Positions 1 through 8,637 are shown, numbered from the stretch's first letter. The stretch: DNA of 64,000 nucleotides from Cerasicoccus frondis (GCA_031296915.1 JAVDPC010000029.1:1-64000); one strand, 5' to 3'. The notes: generated by a model from the letters alone, not told the origin. Program-made: numbers and translations.

Positions 1-338
1 AGTGGCATGCCAAGTCATGCTTAAAACTGTTACCTATGTCACCGCACGTTTGTAACCCATCTTGACGGTCTATACAGTCTCGATCCGCAATTCCGTCCTG
101 CCGGGCCACCTAATGCAACTGCGGATCGAGACGATCCGCGCCACCCTGCCACTCCAACGGGCGGCTTGCGGGACAAGCCCCACCACTCCTACTAAGCGTC
201 ATCAGCCGCGCTGAAATCCGACCGTTCGCGTAAGTAGTCGCATCGCTACCGGCGGCGGAAACCGCTGCTTCTATCGAGGCGCAGACCACGGTTTAGCATG
301 GGGTTTTTGTGCGTGATCGTTTATCCACTGGCATGTAA
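1..338. other. Intergenic region with strong inverted repeats, no gene seen
   Basis: No ORF of useful length is visible. The stretch contains a perfect 13-bp inverted repeat (77-89 with 120-132, 30-nt loop), a third copy of the core CGATCCGC at 132-139, and a small hairpin GGCTTG/CAAGCC (163-168 with 174-179). These could form a structured RNA or the 3' end of a transcript entering from the left. I do not recognise tmRNA, RNase P, SRP RNA or tRNA hallmarks in it. Confidence 0.4.
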
Positions 339-2090
339 ATGCCAACACTTTCACCCGTTTCCCAAGAGCCGCACCAGCCGCTCATTGCCACACCGCGACA
401 CCCGCTGGGCGGGAAGGCGCGCATCCTGTTAACGTCCGTTTTCGGGCCCTACGCGCAGGACGACGAATACGGCAGCCGCAAACTGAACCCGATGGAGCTA
501 TACCACAACCAGGTGACGCGCACGCAGGGTCCGTTCTCGCTGCGTATGTTCCACCGCAGTTGGGGCATCATGATCATCCAGGCGAATATTCAGGCGCCGT
601 GCACGGTGCTGGATTTCCCCGTCCGCAACCGCTTCATCGAAGAGCTGAAAGACAATGAATACGACGTGATCGGCATCACCGCGATCACGCCGAATATTCT
701 CAAAGTCCGGCACATGTGTAAGCTGATTCGTGAGCTTCAGCCAAAGGCGACCATCGTCATCGGCGGACATATTTCCAACATTCCGGATTTAAGAAGACGC
801 GTCGACGCCGACCTCATTTCGCGTGGCGACGGCGTGCGCTGGTTCCGCGAATATTTGGGCGAAGATCCTGACCGCCCCGTCAACCACCCCGCCACGTTGT
901 CCGGCTTCGGCACACGGTCAGCGGGCTTCAGTTTAAACCCCAAGCCGGGCGACACCGCAGCTACCCTGATACCCTCAGTCGGCTGTCCGCTCGGCTGTAA
1001 TTTCTGCTCCACGTCGGCCATGTTTGGCGGCAAGGGCAAGTTCATCAACTTCTACAATCAGGGCGATGAACTGTTCTCCATCATGGAGCAACTCGAGCAA
1101 CGACTACAGACCAGCAGCTTCTTTGTGATGGACGAAAATTTCCTCTTCCATCGCAAGCGCGCCCTGCGCCTGCTGGAGCTCATCGAGGAGCATGATAAGG
1201 CGTGGTCATTGTATGTTTTTGCATCGGCCAACATCCTGCGCAGCTACAAGATCGAGCAGCTTGTCCGCCTCGGCATCAGCTGGGTGTGGATGGGCATTGA
1301 GGGCCGCAACAGCCAATACCAGAAGACCAAAAACATCGACACCTTCGAACTCGTCAAGGAGCTGCAATCCCATGGCATCCGCGTGCTCGGCTCTACGATT
1401 ATTGGGCTCGAAGAACACACGCCGGACAACCTCCCGGCCGCGCTGGATTACGCCGCCGCGCACGACACGGATTTCCACCAGTTCATGCTCTACACGCCGA
1501 TCCCCGGCACCGCCCTGCATCGTCAGCTCTCCGCCGAAGGGCGCATGAAGGACGAGAGCCTGTTTAACCCGTCGGACATCCACGGGCAGCAGGAGTTTAA
1601 TTACCACCACCCCACGATTCCTTCGGGCACGGAGGGAGACTGGGTCATCCGCGCCTTTAACCGCGACTTCGAGATCAACGGCCCCAGCATTCTGCGCATT
1701 GCGCGCACCACGCTCGCCGGTTGGAAGCGCTACGCACAGCATGCCGATGCGCGCATCGTGCGGCGCTTCAAGCAGGAAGCCTCCGGGCTGGCCACGACTT
1801 ACCCGCCCGTCATCAAGGCCGCCATCAAGCACTTCAAAGGCAACGTCGAAGTGCAGAATCGTCTCCGCGCATTACTGAAAGATCTGCAGCAAACGTTCGG
1901 CTTCAAGGCGCATCTATCCGGTCTCGCCAGCCCATGGGTCTCGCACCTGATCAAGGCCGAAGCCAAGCGCCTTGCCAGTGGCTGGACATACGAGCCGCCA
2001 ACGTTTTACGAGCGCAATGAATACCGTGAGGACTCGGCGATTCCGCTGTGTCAGTTTGCGAAGCCATTGTGCTCTAGCATCAACGTGTAA
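339..2090 (+). CDS. B12-binding-domain radical SAM protein
   Basis: 583 aa. The N-terminal part (about residues 75-180) looks like a cobalamin-binding Rossmann domain, with GITAITPN and IVIGGH strand-loop motifs. It is followed by the radical SAM cluster motif CPLGCNFC (Cys216, Cys220, Cys223) that ligates a 4Fe-4S cluster for S-adenosylmethionine cleavage. The rest matches the class B organisation of B12-dependent radical SAM methyltransferases and related enzymes. The substrate cannot be inferred. No classical DxHxxG axial-histidine motif is obvious, so cobalamin may bind base-off or the domain may be degenerate. The ATG lies in a perfect hairpin (TGGCAT 329-334 with ATGCCA 339-344) and has no clear Shine-Dalgarno sequence. 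It stands alone upstream of ksgA (65-bp gap), possibly in one transcript. Confidence 0.8.
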   Translation: MPTLSPVSQEPHQPLIATPRHPLGGKARILLTSVFGPYAQDDEYGSRKLNPMELYHNQVTRTQGPFSLRMFHRSWGIMIIQANIQAPCTVLDFPVRNRFIEELKDNEYDVIGITAITPNILKVRHMCKLIRELQPKATIVIGGHISNIPDLRRRVDADLISRGDGVRWFREYLGEDPDRPVNHPATLSGFGTRSAGFSLNPKPGDTAATLIPSVGCPLGCNFCSTSAMFGGKGKFINFYNQGDELFSIMEQLEQRLQTSSFFVMDENFLFHRKRALRLLELIEEHDKAWSLYVFASANILRSYKIEQLVRLGISWVWMGIEGRNSQYQKTKNIDTFELVKELQSHGIRVLGSTIIGLEEHTPDNLPAALDYAAAHDTDFHQFMLYTPIPGTALHRQLSAEGRMKDESLFNPSDIHGQQEFNYHHPTIPSGTEGDWVIRAFNRDFEINGPSILRIARTTLAGWKRYAQHADARIVRRFKQEASGLATTYPPVIKAAIKHFKGNVEVQNRLRALLKDLQQTFGFKAHLSGLASPWVSHLIKAEAKRLASGWTYEPPTFYERNEYREDSAIPLCQFAKPLCSSINV

Positions 2091-2155
2091 CGACAGAGAC
2101 GCATCTCAAAAGAAAAATGCTCGCCTGAGTTCACTGGCTGGCTCTGAATGCCCGC

Positions 2156-2989
2156 ATGCCATTGTCCCCCAGTGAGACGCGCACGCTGCTCGAAAGCCTT
2201 GGGCACCGTCCGAACAAGCGCCTCGGTCAGAACTTCCTGATCGACGGCAACATCGTGCGCAAATCACTGGAGTTGGCCAATGTTCAACCCGGCGATAAAG
2301 TCGTGGAGGTCGGCCCGGGCTTGGGCACCCTGTCCTCTGCCCTGCTGGAAGCTGGCGCCGAAGTCTGGGCTGTCGAGTTTGACCAGCGTCTCCACGCCAA
2401 TCTCGACGCCACGCTGGCGAAAGAGCATCCGGAAAAATTTCACCTGCTGCATGGCGACGCCGTGGACTCCCCACGCGCAAACTTTGCATTGCAAAGTAAC
2501 TACAAGATCGTCGCCAATCTGCCTTACGCGATCTCGACGCCGTGGATGGAAAAAATCCTCGCTGGTCCCCTGCCCGACCGCCTCGTGTTGATGCTGCAAA
2601 AGGAAGCCGCCGATCGTTTCACCGCAGCGCCCGGTCACAAGAACTACGGGGCGATTTCGGTGTTCATTGAAGCGGCCTATCAGCGCAAGCCCGGGCACAA
2701 GGTTTCGCGCCAATGCTTTTACCCGGCGCCCGATGTCGACTCCACGCTGCTGCACCTGGAGCGTCTGCCCGACGCCTTTCATTTCAACGCCACGCAACGC
2801 GAAGTCATCCGCGCCATTTTCACCCAGCGCCGCAAGCAAATCGGCAGTCTGGTCAATAAGCACCCGCGCGCAGATGCATTACGCCCATGGCTCGCAAAAT
2901 TGGCCGAACTGGGTATTCCTGAAACCACCCGCCCGGAGGCAATTCCCCTGCCGGGGTGGCGGCAATTGCCAAGTATCGATCAGGATTAA
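2156..2989 (+). CDS. rsmA: 16S rRNA (adenine1518/1519-N6) dimethyltransferase RsmA/KsgA
   Basis: 277 aa, the usual family length. It dimethylates two adjacent adenines in helix 45 of 16S rRNA, using S-adenosylmethionine. Visible hallmarks are the N-terminal KRLGQNFLID, motif I EVGPGLGTLS (residues 51-60) for SAM, acidic VEFD, and the catalytic NLPY (121-124). Just before NLPY the chain carries FALQSN, encoded by the palindrome at 2481-2497 that also occurs in the next gene; it lies in a region of variable length in the family. The ATG at 2156 has no strong ribosome binding site. The next gene begins about 60 bp downstream on the same strand. Confidence 0.95.
   Translation: MPLSPSETRTLLESLGHRPNKRLGQNFLIDGNIVRKSLELANVQPGDKVVEVGPGLGTLSSALLEAGAEVWAVEFDQRLHANLDATLAKEHPEKFHLLHGDAVDSPRANFALQSNYKIVANLPYAISTPWMEKILAGPLPDRLVLMLQKEAADRFTAAPGHKNYGAISVFIEAAYQRKPGHKVSRQCFYPAPDVDSTLLHLERLPDAFHFNATQREVIRAIFTQRRKQIGSLVNKHPRADALRPWLAKLAELGIPETTRPEAIPLPGWRQLPSIDQD
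2481..2497. repeat. 17-bp palindrome ACTTTGCATTGCAAAGT inside rsmA
   Basis: Perfect palindrome with two 8-bp arms around one central T. Read in frame it encodes FALQS within RsmA. The same element recurs at 5380-5396 and, with substitutions, at 4713-4729, 4752-4768 and 5004-5020 in the adjacent glycoside hydrolase gene. Confidence 0.85.
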
Positions 2990-3051
2990 ACGACAAATCA
3001 TGCTTGCAACGCGAGATTCCGGCGGGATTAGATAGGCGGAAATCCCCCGCC

Positions 3052-6000
3052 ATGAGCCTCGATCTCCAGCGCTTTCAAAATCCCCCTGCCTCGTTTCGTG
3101 GCGCGCCGTTTTGGGCGTTGAACCACGACCTGACCAACCACGACCGACTGCGTGAGCACATCGACGCCTTTGCCGAGATGGGCCTCGGCGGCTATCATTT
3201 ACACGTTCGCTGCGGCCTGCAAACGCCCTACATGGGCCAGGCGTTTCTCGACACCCTCAAAGCCGCGCGCGACTACGGCGCGAGCAAAGGCATGCTCAGC
3301 TACCTCTACGATGAGGACACCTGGCCATCCGGTTGGGCCGGCGGAGCCGTGACCACTGAGCTTCAGCATCGCCGCAACTGGATGGAGCTCCGCAAAGGCC
3401 AGCCAACCGAACCACCATCCGCAATGCGCACGCCCGTCTGCGCCTACCGCATTGAGCAAGACGAAGACGGAAAATTGATCAGCGCCGAGCGCATAGATTA
3501 CGATGCAGGCGACGAAACCTGCTGGCGTCTCACGCACGTGATCGCGCCCAATGTCGACCGCTACAACGGCGCATCCTATGTCGACTCAATCAGTCCAACG
3601 GCCATTCGCGCGTTCATCGATTTCACCCACGAGACATTACTCAAAAGCTTCGGCGGCGAATTTCCTGCGGACGTGCCTGCGATCTTCACCGACGAGCCAA
3701 ACTTCGGCCCCAACTCACCGCTGCGTGAACCGTTCGATGGGCAGACAACGCTGGCGTGGACCGGTGATTTACGCGACAGTTTTCGCGCGGCTTGGGACGT
3801 CGAATTGCTCGACATATTACCCTGCGTGGTCTGGCCAAGGGCGGACGGCGACGCGACCTGGCGCTGGCGCTATTGGGATCATTTGGCCGGTCGTTTTGCC
3901 CAAGCCTACAGCCAACAAATTGGCGACTGGTGCGCCGAGCACAACATCGCCTCGACCGGCCACATGCTCCACGAAGATGACTTAACCGGGCAAGCGGGCA
4001 GCACCGGCGAAAGCATGCGGCACTACCCGCATTTTCAAATCCCCGGCATCGACCTTTTGTGCGATCAATATCTACCCGCCACGGCGAAGCAAGCCGTGAG
4101 CGTCGCACGACAGGAGGGCAAATCCCAAGTCATGAGCGAGCTCTACGGCGTGACGAATTGGGACTTCCCATTTGCTGGCCATAAAGCGCAGGGCGACTGG
4201 CAGGCGGCGCTAGGCATCAACCTGCGGGTGCCACACCTGGCTTGGCTCAGCATGGAGGGTTCGAGTAAGCGCGACTACCCCGCAGTGATCGGTCTGCAAT
4301 CCCCTTGGCGCCGCGAATACAAAATGGTCGAAGACCACTTTGCCCGCGTCGGCGCCGCACTGAATGAAGGACAGGCGCTCGTCCGCATTGGCGTTGTGCA
4401 TCCCGTTGAAAGCATTTGGGTTAAGCGTGGCGTCAATTCTCTGGATAATGCCAACGCCAGCGAATGCGAACAGACGTTCAACGACACGCTAAACTGGCTG
4501 CTCGACGCCGGTCTCGACTTCGACTTCATTGCGGAATCGCTTCTGCCACAGCAAGAGCGCCATACGGCTGACCCCGTATGGCAAGTCGGCAAAATGAGCT
4601 ACGATGTCGTCGTGCTACCGCCGATGGAGACTATCCGCCAAAGCACCCTCGACAGCCTGGAGTCGTTTCTAAAACGAGGCGGCGTCGTTATCGCACTGGG
4701 CAAGCTGCCTAAGCTTTGTAATGGAAAGTTAAGCGACGCGCCAACCACTAAACTTTGCAACGCAAAGTTAATCAACAGCAGCGCCATTGCCCTGCGTGAC
4801 GCATTGGAACCGTGGCGCGAAGTCGCATTTGAACAAGGCGCCAATCAGTTCGTTGGAACCATCAACCACCAGCTACGCCAAGTCGGCGAGGAGCGCATTC
4901 TCTTCTGCAGTAATCGCGCGCGCACCGACAAGCCATCACGCCCCTGGGCGCCCTTCATCGAGCAGACGACAATCCGCATAAAAGGACACTGGCGAGTGCG
5001 CGAACTTTGCACTGCAAAGGGAGTTGAGCACGACTGCGCTTATCATCAGGCTGACGGCTGGACCGTGATTCCCTGGCAATGCCATCCGCAGAGCCATCGC
5101 CTACTTCGCCTCACTCCGGGCGAAGGAGAACACACCGTTTCGGAGCCGACTTGGCAAGCCGTTCGGGACCTCCCGGAGCCCCTCGACATTCAGCGTGTAG
5201 AACCCAACGTTTACCTGCTCGATCAGGCCGAATGGCGGATAGACGATGAGCCCTGGCAACCCGCCGAAGACACGCTCATGGTCCAGCTCAAACTCGCAGA
5301 GCGCTTTGGCTGGCCGGACTGGGGCCAACCCTACTCCGTTAAAAATCCTGGGCCGAAACGGAGAGTCTCCCGGCGCTATACTTTGCATTGCAAAGTAAAT
5401 GTCCCCGATTCGCTTTTCATGTGTGAGCGTTTGAACGAAACCTCGATTATGCTCAACGGCGCCCCACTGCCCGCCCAGGCGACCGGCTGGTGGGTTGATC
5501 GTGATTTACCCACGATGGCGCTGCCTGCATTAGCCGCAGGTGATCACGTTCTGGAAATCACACAGGAACTCGACGGCGTGCAACGCTACCTCGAGTGGTG
5601 CTACGTGCTGGGCGATTTCGATGTGGTAACCCGAGGCGCGCACGCCTGGATAGTTGCGCAGGAAGCCAAATTCTGGGGCGACCTTACGCGCCAAGGCTTG
5701 CCGTTTTACGGCGACAACCTCAACTACATCGTCTCTATCGAGATAACCGAAGCCGGACGCTACGCACTGCGTTGCCCGGACTTCGGCGGCGCCTTGCTCC
5801 GCGTTTGGTGTGACGGCCGCGACTGTGGCCCAGTCGCGTATTCACCTTATCGGATTGAACTTGGCGAGCTCGCCCCTGGCGCCCACGAGTTGCGTATTCG
5901 CTGTTACGGCACGCGCATGAACACCTTTGGCGCGCTGCACAATAACTGCCCCAACTGGACGTGGTGGGGTCCGCCAGCCTGGCGACTCGATGGCCAGCAT

Positions 6001-6069
6001 CGTAACAACGTGTGGCGACTCCGCCCAACCGGCATCCTGCGCGCGCCCATGCTCGAACGCACTGTCTAG
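3052..6069 (+). CDS. Large glycoside hydrolase, GH106 (alpha-L-rhamnosidase)-like
   Basis: About 1005 aa from the ATG at 3052, chosen because the conserved fold starts at FRGAPFWALN and a purine-rich AGGCGGA lies upstream; the frame is open back to 2956. Family-type segments near the N-terminus are GGYHLHVRCGL, a YDEDTWPSG loop and IFTDEPNFG, as in GH106-like proteins that cleave rhamnose or other deoxysugars from polysaccharides. The C-terminal roughly 250 residues look like beta-sandwich carbohydrate-binding modules, including repeated W-rich stretches. No signal peptide is evident, so it may act in the cytoplasm on imported oligosaccharides. It contains four copies or relics of a palindromic insertion, two of them giving the near-duplicate KLCNGKL and KLCNAKL. 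Family assignment is by overall resemblance; the substrate is unknown. Confidence 0.65.
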   Translation: MSLDLQRFQNPPASFRGAPFWALNHDLTNHDRLREHIDAFAEMGLGGYHLHVRCGLQTPYMGQAFLDTLKAARDYGASKGMLSYLYDEDTWPSGWAGGAVTTELQHRRNWMELRKGQPTEPPSAMRTPVCAYRIEQDEDGKLISAERIDYDAGDETCWRLTHVIAPNVDRYNGASYVDSISPTAIRAFIDFTHETLLKSFGGEFPADVPAIFTDEPNFGPNSPLREPFDGQTTLAWTGDLRDSFRAAWDVELLDILPCVVWPRADGDATWRWRYWDHLAGRFAQAYSQQIGDWCAEHNIASTGHMLHEDDLTGQAGSTGESMRHYPHFQIPGIDLLCDQYLPATAKQAVSVARQEGKSQVMSELYGVTNWDFPFAGHKAQGDWQAALGINLRVPHLAWLSMEGSSKRDYPAVIGLQSPWRREYKMVEDHFARVGAALNEGQALVRIGVVHPVESIWVKRGVNSLDNANASECEQTFNDTLNWLLDAGLDFDFIAESLLPQQERHTADPVWQVGKMSYDVVVLPPMETIRQSTLDSLESFLKRGGVVIALGKLPKLCNGKLSDAPTTKLCNAKLINSSAIALRDALEPWREVAFEQGANQFVGTINHQLRQVGEERILFCSNRARTDKPSRPWAPFIEQTTIRIKGHWRVRELCTAKGVEHDCAYHQADGWTVIPWQCHPQSHRLLRLTPGEGEHTVSEPTWQAVRDLPEPLDIQRVEPNVYLLDQAEWRIDDEPWQPAEDTLMVQLKLAERFGWPDWGQPYSVKNPGPKRRVSRRYTLHCKVNVPDSLFMCERLNETSIMLNGAPLPAQATGWWVDRDLPTMALPALAAGDHVLEITQELDGVQRYLEWCYVLGDFDVVTRGAHAWIVAQEAKFWGDLTRQGLPFYGDNLNYIVSIEITEAGRYALRCPDFGGALLRVWCDGRDCGPVAYSPYRIELGELAPGAHELRIRCYGTRMNTFGALHNNCPNWTWWGPPAWRLDGQHRNNVWRLRPTGILRAPMLERTV
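4713..4729. repeat. Degenerate copy of the 17-bp palindrome
   Basis: GCTTTGTAATGGAAAGT differs from ACTTTGCATTGCAAAGT by a few substitutions. It is translated as part of KLCNGKL and lies 23 bp from the next copy. Confidence 0.6.
4752..4768. repeat. Variant copy of the 17-bp palindrome
   Basis: ACTTTGC (4752-4758) pairs with GCAAAGT (4762-4768) around AAC. Translated as KLCNAKL, almost the same peptide as the preceding copy. Confidence 0.75.
5004..5020. repeat. Variant copy of the 17-bp palindrome
   Basis: CTTTGCA (5005-5011) pairs with TGCAAAG (5013-5019) around a single C. Translated as ELCTAK. Confidence 0.75.
5380..5396. repeat. Perfect copy of the 17-bp palindrome
   Basis: Identical to the rsmA copy at 2481-2497, but read in another frame, giving TLHCK. 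The same DNA is therefore tolerated in different reading frames. Confidence 0.85.
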
Positions 6070-6590
6070 CCCACCGCCGCGCGGTAGCTGTAATCGAAAA
6101 GCAGCTCGAACTCGCGTTGTTGAATCGCCTGGCAGCGTGCTTCATTTTCGCCGCCACGGCGGTATGCCGCTTTCACTTGGTCGATAAAATCGAACGGATC
6201 GAAGTCGGGAAATTCCGCCGCCAACTCCGTCAAAACCGGGTGCTGCCCCACCAGTCGAAACCAGTATTTGGCATTCCCATAGTCCGGCTCGCGACGGTGC
6301 ATGATCCCATGCCAGAAACTGCCGGTCGAATCGTCAATGCCTTGGCTGATCGTGTGCGACTCATCGAGGAAATCCAGTCGCAGCAAAACGCCGCTCAAGC
6401 AAGCTTCCGCCATCGGCGCATTCACCACTTGCGTTCCTGCAAACGCATGGCCGACCGTCAGTTCATCGAAGCGCGCGCGCAGTGAGTCATTGGGCTGCCC
6501 CGGGCCGAGGTTAACGGGGTGTTCGATGGTCAGCCAGTCGGCAAGAACCGGGCCGTAGTCTGCGGGGTTAAAGCTCATGTCGTCAGCCAA
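6066..6590 (-). CDS. Conserved-looking protein of unknown function
   Basis: 174 aa, soluble, no signal peptide. I do not recognise a named domain. The centre carries GSFWHGIMHRREPDYGNAK, rich in His, Arg and aromatic residues and looking like a conserved functional core, followed by an FDPFDFIDQV helix. It is 15 bp downstream of purU and probably cotranscribed with it. Its stop codon overlaps the stop of the convergent glycoside hydrolase: both read out of the same CTAG at 6066-6069. The start could also be the second Met (MSFNPADYG). Confidence 0.75.
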   Translation of the reverse strand: MADDMSFNPADYGPVLADWLTIEHPVNLGPGQPNDSLRARFDELTVGHAFAGTQVVNAPMAEACLSGVLLRLDFLDESHTISQGIDDSTGSFWHGIMHRREPDYGNAKYWFRLVGQHPVLTELAAEFPDFDPFDFIDQVKAAYRRGGENEARCQAIQQREFELLFDYSYRAAVG

Positions 6591-6605
6591 CCGCCTGCCC
6601 GCCGC

Positions 6606-7469
6606 TTAGTCAAACACGACCGTCTTGTTATTATAAACCAGAATGCGGTGCTCAAGCTGCCAACGAATCGCCTGGGCGAACACCGCCTTTTCCAAATCCT
6701 TACCGCGACGAATTAAATCCGCCGGTCCATTGCGGTGGGTGACGCGCGCCACGTCCTGCGCAATGATGGGCCCTTCGTCGAGGTCGGCCGTCGCAAAATG
6801 CGCGGTGGCGCCAATCAATTTCACCCCGCGTTCATAAGCCTGATGGTAGGGACGCCCGCCCGCAAAGGCTGGCAGAAAGCTGTGGTGAATGTTAATGACC
6901 GGGCAGCCGATATTCGCCAAAAAGTCCTCCGACAGCACCTGCATGTAGCGCGCCATAACGACGAGGTCCACCCCGGCCTCCTGCAGAATGCGGATCTGCT
7001 CCTGCTCGGCCTTTTCCTTCGTAGCCTTGGTCACCGGGATGTAGTGGAAAGGCAGGTCATACGATTCCGCCGCCGCCGCCAAATCAGTGTGATTCGACAC
7101 CACCACGACAGCCTCGCCGGGAAATTCCCCCGAGCGAAAACGCAGCGCAATGTCGTGAAAGCAATGATCGATCTTCGACACCATGATGCCCACCCGCTGC
7201 CGTTCCGTGCCCAGCGACATGTTGCACGACATGCCCAGCTCGCCCTCAGCAAACTCGGCAAAGGCCTGCGCTTCAGTTTCCGGCTGACTGCCGTCTGCTG
7301 ACTCCCACACGAGACGCTGGAAAAATACGTTCGCCGCATCGTCACGATGCTGATCGGCGTGGCGAATATTGCCGCCACGGGAAAAAATCCAGCTGGCGAC
7401 ATTGGCGACGATGCCGGGCTTGTCGGGGCCAAAAAGCAGGGCGGTGATCGGGTTGGCTTGGTTGGACAT
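6606..7469 (-). CDS. purU: Formyltetrahydrofolate deformylase PurU
   Basis: 287 aa from the ATG at 7469 (MSNQANPITA). An upstream in-frame extension is less likely because homology begins at ITALLFGPDKPGIVA, an N-terminal ACT regulatory domain. The C-terminal formyltransferase fold shows INIHHSFLPAF, GATAHF and LDEGPII, which contain the Asn-His-Asp catalytic set. It hydrolyses 10-formyl-THF to THF and formate, balancing one-carbon pools and supplying formate to purine synthesis. The neighbouring unknown gene follows 15 bp downstream. Confidence 0.95.
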   Translation of the reverse strand: MSNQANPITALLFGPDKPGIVANVASWIFSRGGNIRHADQHRDDAANVFFQRLVWESADGSQPETEAQAFAEFAEGELGMSCNMSLGTERQRVGIMVSKIDHCFHDIALRFRSGEFPGEAVVVVSNHTDLAAAAESYDLPFHYIPVTKATKEKAEQEQIRILQEAGVDLVVMARYMQVLSEDFLANIGCPVINIHHSFLPAFAGGRPYHQAYERGVKLIGATAHFATADLDEGPIIAQDVARVTHRNGPADLIRRGKDLEKAVFAQAIRWQLEHRILVYNNKTVVFD

Positions 7470-7776
7470 GGTGTTACACGCTATAAAAGCCATCTGCGCG
7501 CTCGTATAAAGTCTTTTATCACCCCGGGAGGCCATCTGGCGAATTACCGAAATTCATGTATCAATTAGGAGGTAATACTCAAATTTCATCTAATTTGTAA
7601 AATGATCGTAAAGGATAGCTGAACTGCGATTAAAGATTCCGGCAAAACATTGTCAAAGCCTCTGCCTGCTTCTGGGTGATCCCCCCAATCTGCCAAATAT
7701 GAAACTGTAAGGCGCTGAAATATCCCTGCGCACATCGATCAATTTTGATTTATTCTTGGCATAACCATCACCTACC
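7470..7776. other. Divergent promoter region between purU and a secreted unknown
   Basis: AT-rich spacer that must hold the promoters of both divergent genes. I see no clear terminator, repeat or recognised regulatory RNA in it. Confidence 0.4.
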
Positions 7777-8325
7777 ATGAAAAGCATCTATGACTGCATC
7801 TGTTTTTTCGGGCGCACCAGCATTGCCCTGCTAGCCGCAACGGCGCTTGTCGCCACCACCCAGGCAACCCCTGACAACACCCTCCCCATCAAAGACGCGC
7901 AAGGCGCCGTGATTGGTTCAGTGATTCAGCCGCTCAAGTGCAAAGCCAACGTCGCGCCATCGGTCATGATTGAGCTCAAAGACGGCACGCAACAGGCCAT
8001 CCTCGCCAGTAACCTCCAGCGCGAAGGCGACGCCTACATCCTGACGCCCGCCAGCATCCCCCAAAGCGAAACCGAGGAAGCCTTTAATTCCGCCTTCGAA
8101 GTGCGCTCCATGACGATGGTCCTCATCATGCAAAGTCATGAGGACGCCAAAATACTCAGCGAAATCTCCAATCTCGCCTACAACATCAAGGACAACCGGC
8201 TCTACCTCAACGGCTCCATGAGCAACACCTACTACCTGGAGCGCCTGCTGGAAGTCACTTCCGAGCTGTGCGAATTCGAAATCGTGCCCAACATAACCTT
8301 CAGCGCAGACTCCGCGCGCAGCTAG
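7777..8325 (+). CDS. Secreted protein of unknown function, possible BON-like C-terminus
   Basis: 182 aa. A hydrophobic N-terminal segment (SIALLAATALVATTQA) is a likely signal peptide, so the product is periplasmic or secreted. Residues of roughly 125-170 (ISNLAYNIKDNRLYLNG, followed by a leucine-rich helix) have the pattern of a BON-type domain; this is a weak inference. The TAG stop lies in the CTAG that borders the mobile element at 8326-8510. A strong terminator follows at 8539-8571. Confidence 0.7.
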   Translation: MKSIYDCICFFGRTSIALLAATALVATTQATPDNTLPIKDAQGAVIGSVIQPLKCKANVAPSVMIELKDGTQQAILASNLQREGDAYILTPASIPQSETEEAFNSAFEVRSMTMVLIMQSHEDAKILSEISNLAYNIKDNRLYLNGSMSNTYYLERLLEVTSELCEFEIVPNITFSADSARS

Positions 8326-8514
8326 AGCCTGTGAGCGAAAAGCCAACAACGCTGGCGCGGAAAAGCACTCGGTTTAGGGCTTGGGGCCAGATTGGAAGTT
8401 CGCGGCGTTGGCATTTCAATCACGGGCTTCCAGCCCGCTCAATCAAAGCCGCCTTGCGCTGCATCCAATCTCTACCCCACCTGACTAGGCCAATCTAGAT
8501 GAAAAGTGCTCTAG
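8322..8514 (+). mobile_element. MITE-like element, internally deleted copy, with CTAG borders
   Basis: The element proper is 8326-8510 (185 bp) between CTAG at 8322-8325 and CTAG at 8511-8514. The right terminal repeat (from 8488, ending in GAAAAGTGCT) is intact, but the left one is cut to its first two bases. It matches the complete copy at 54007-54272 in opposite orientation, with only a few substitutions, but lacks an 81-bp block that includes the left terminal repeat. It contains the hairpin CGGGCTTCCAGCCCG. It has no coding capacity, so it would need a transposase in trans. Confidence 0.85.
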
Positions 8515-8538
8515 AGTAAGGCCTAAACATTTCCGCTA

Positions 8539-8571
8539 AACGCAGCCCCCTGATGGGCGCTGCGTTTTTTT
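8539..8571 (+). terminator. Rho-independent terminator
   Basis: Stem AACGCAGC (8539-8546) pairs with GCTGCGTT (8559-8566) and runs into seven T residues. It ends the transcript of the secreted unknown upstream of lexA. Confidence 0.9.
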
Positions 8572-8585
8572 GTGCAAAAAAGGCA

Positions 8586-8613
8586 TTGACGCAGTGAACA
8601 TTTATCTAATACT
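8586..8613 (+). promoter_or_regulatory. Probable sigma-70-type promoter of lexA
   Basis: TTGACG (8586-8591) followed by TAATACT (8607-8613), spacing 15-16 bp. A GAACA half-site at 8596-8600 lies between the two boxes and could be part of a LexA operator, but the opposite half is poor, so autoregulation is only a possibility. Confidence 0.4.
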
Positions 8614-8637
8614 CATTTGCACAACAAAGAATCTACT

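Noticed and set aside
2956..3051. 32-codon N-terminal extension of the glycoside hydrolase
   Set aside because: Overlaps the end of rsmA and is basic and unconserved-looking; the family fold starts at the ATG at 3052.
8586..8613. LexA operator in the lexA promoter
   Set aside because: Only a GAACA half-site is seen; the opposite half does not match a TGTTC-type sequence, so no operator is called.
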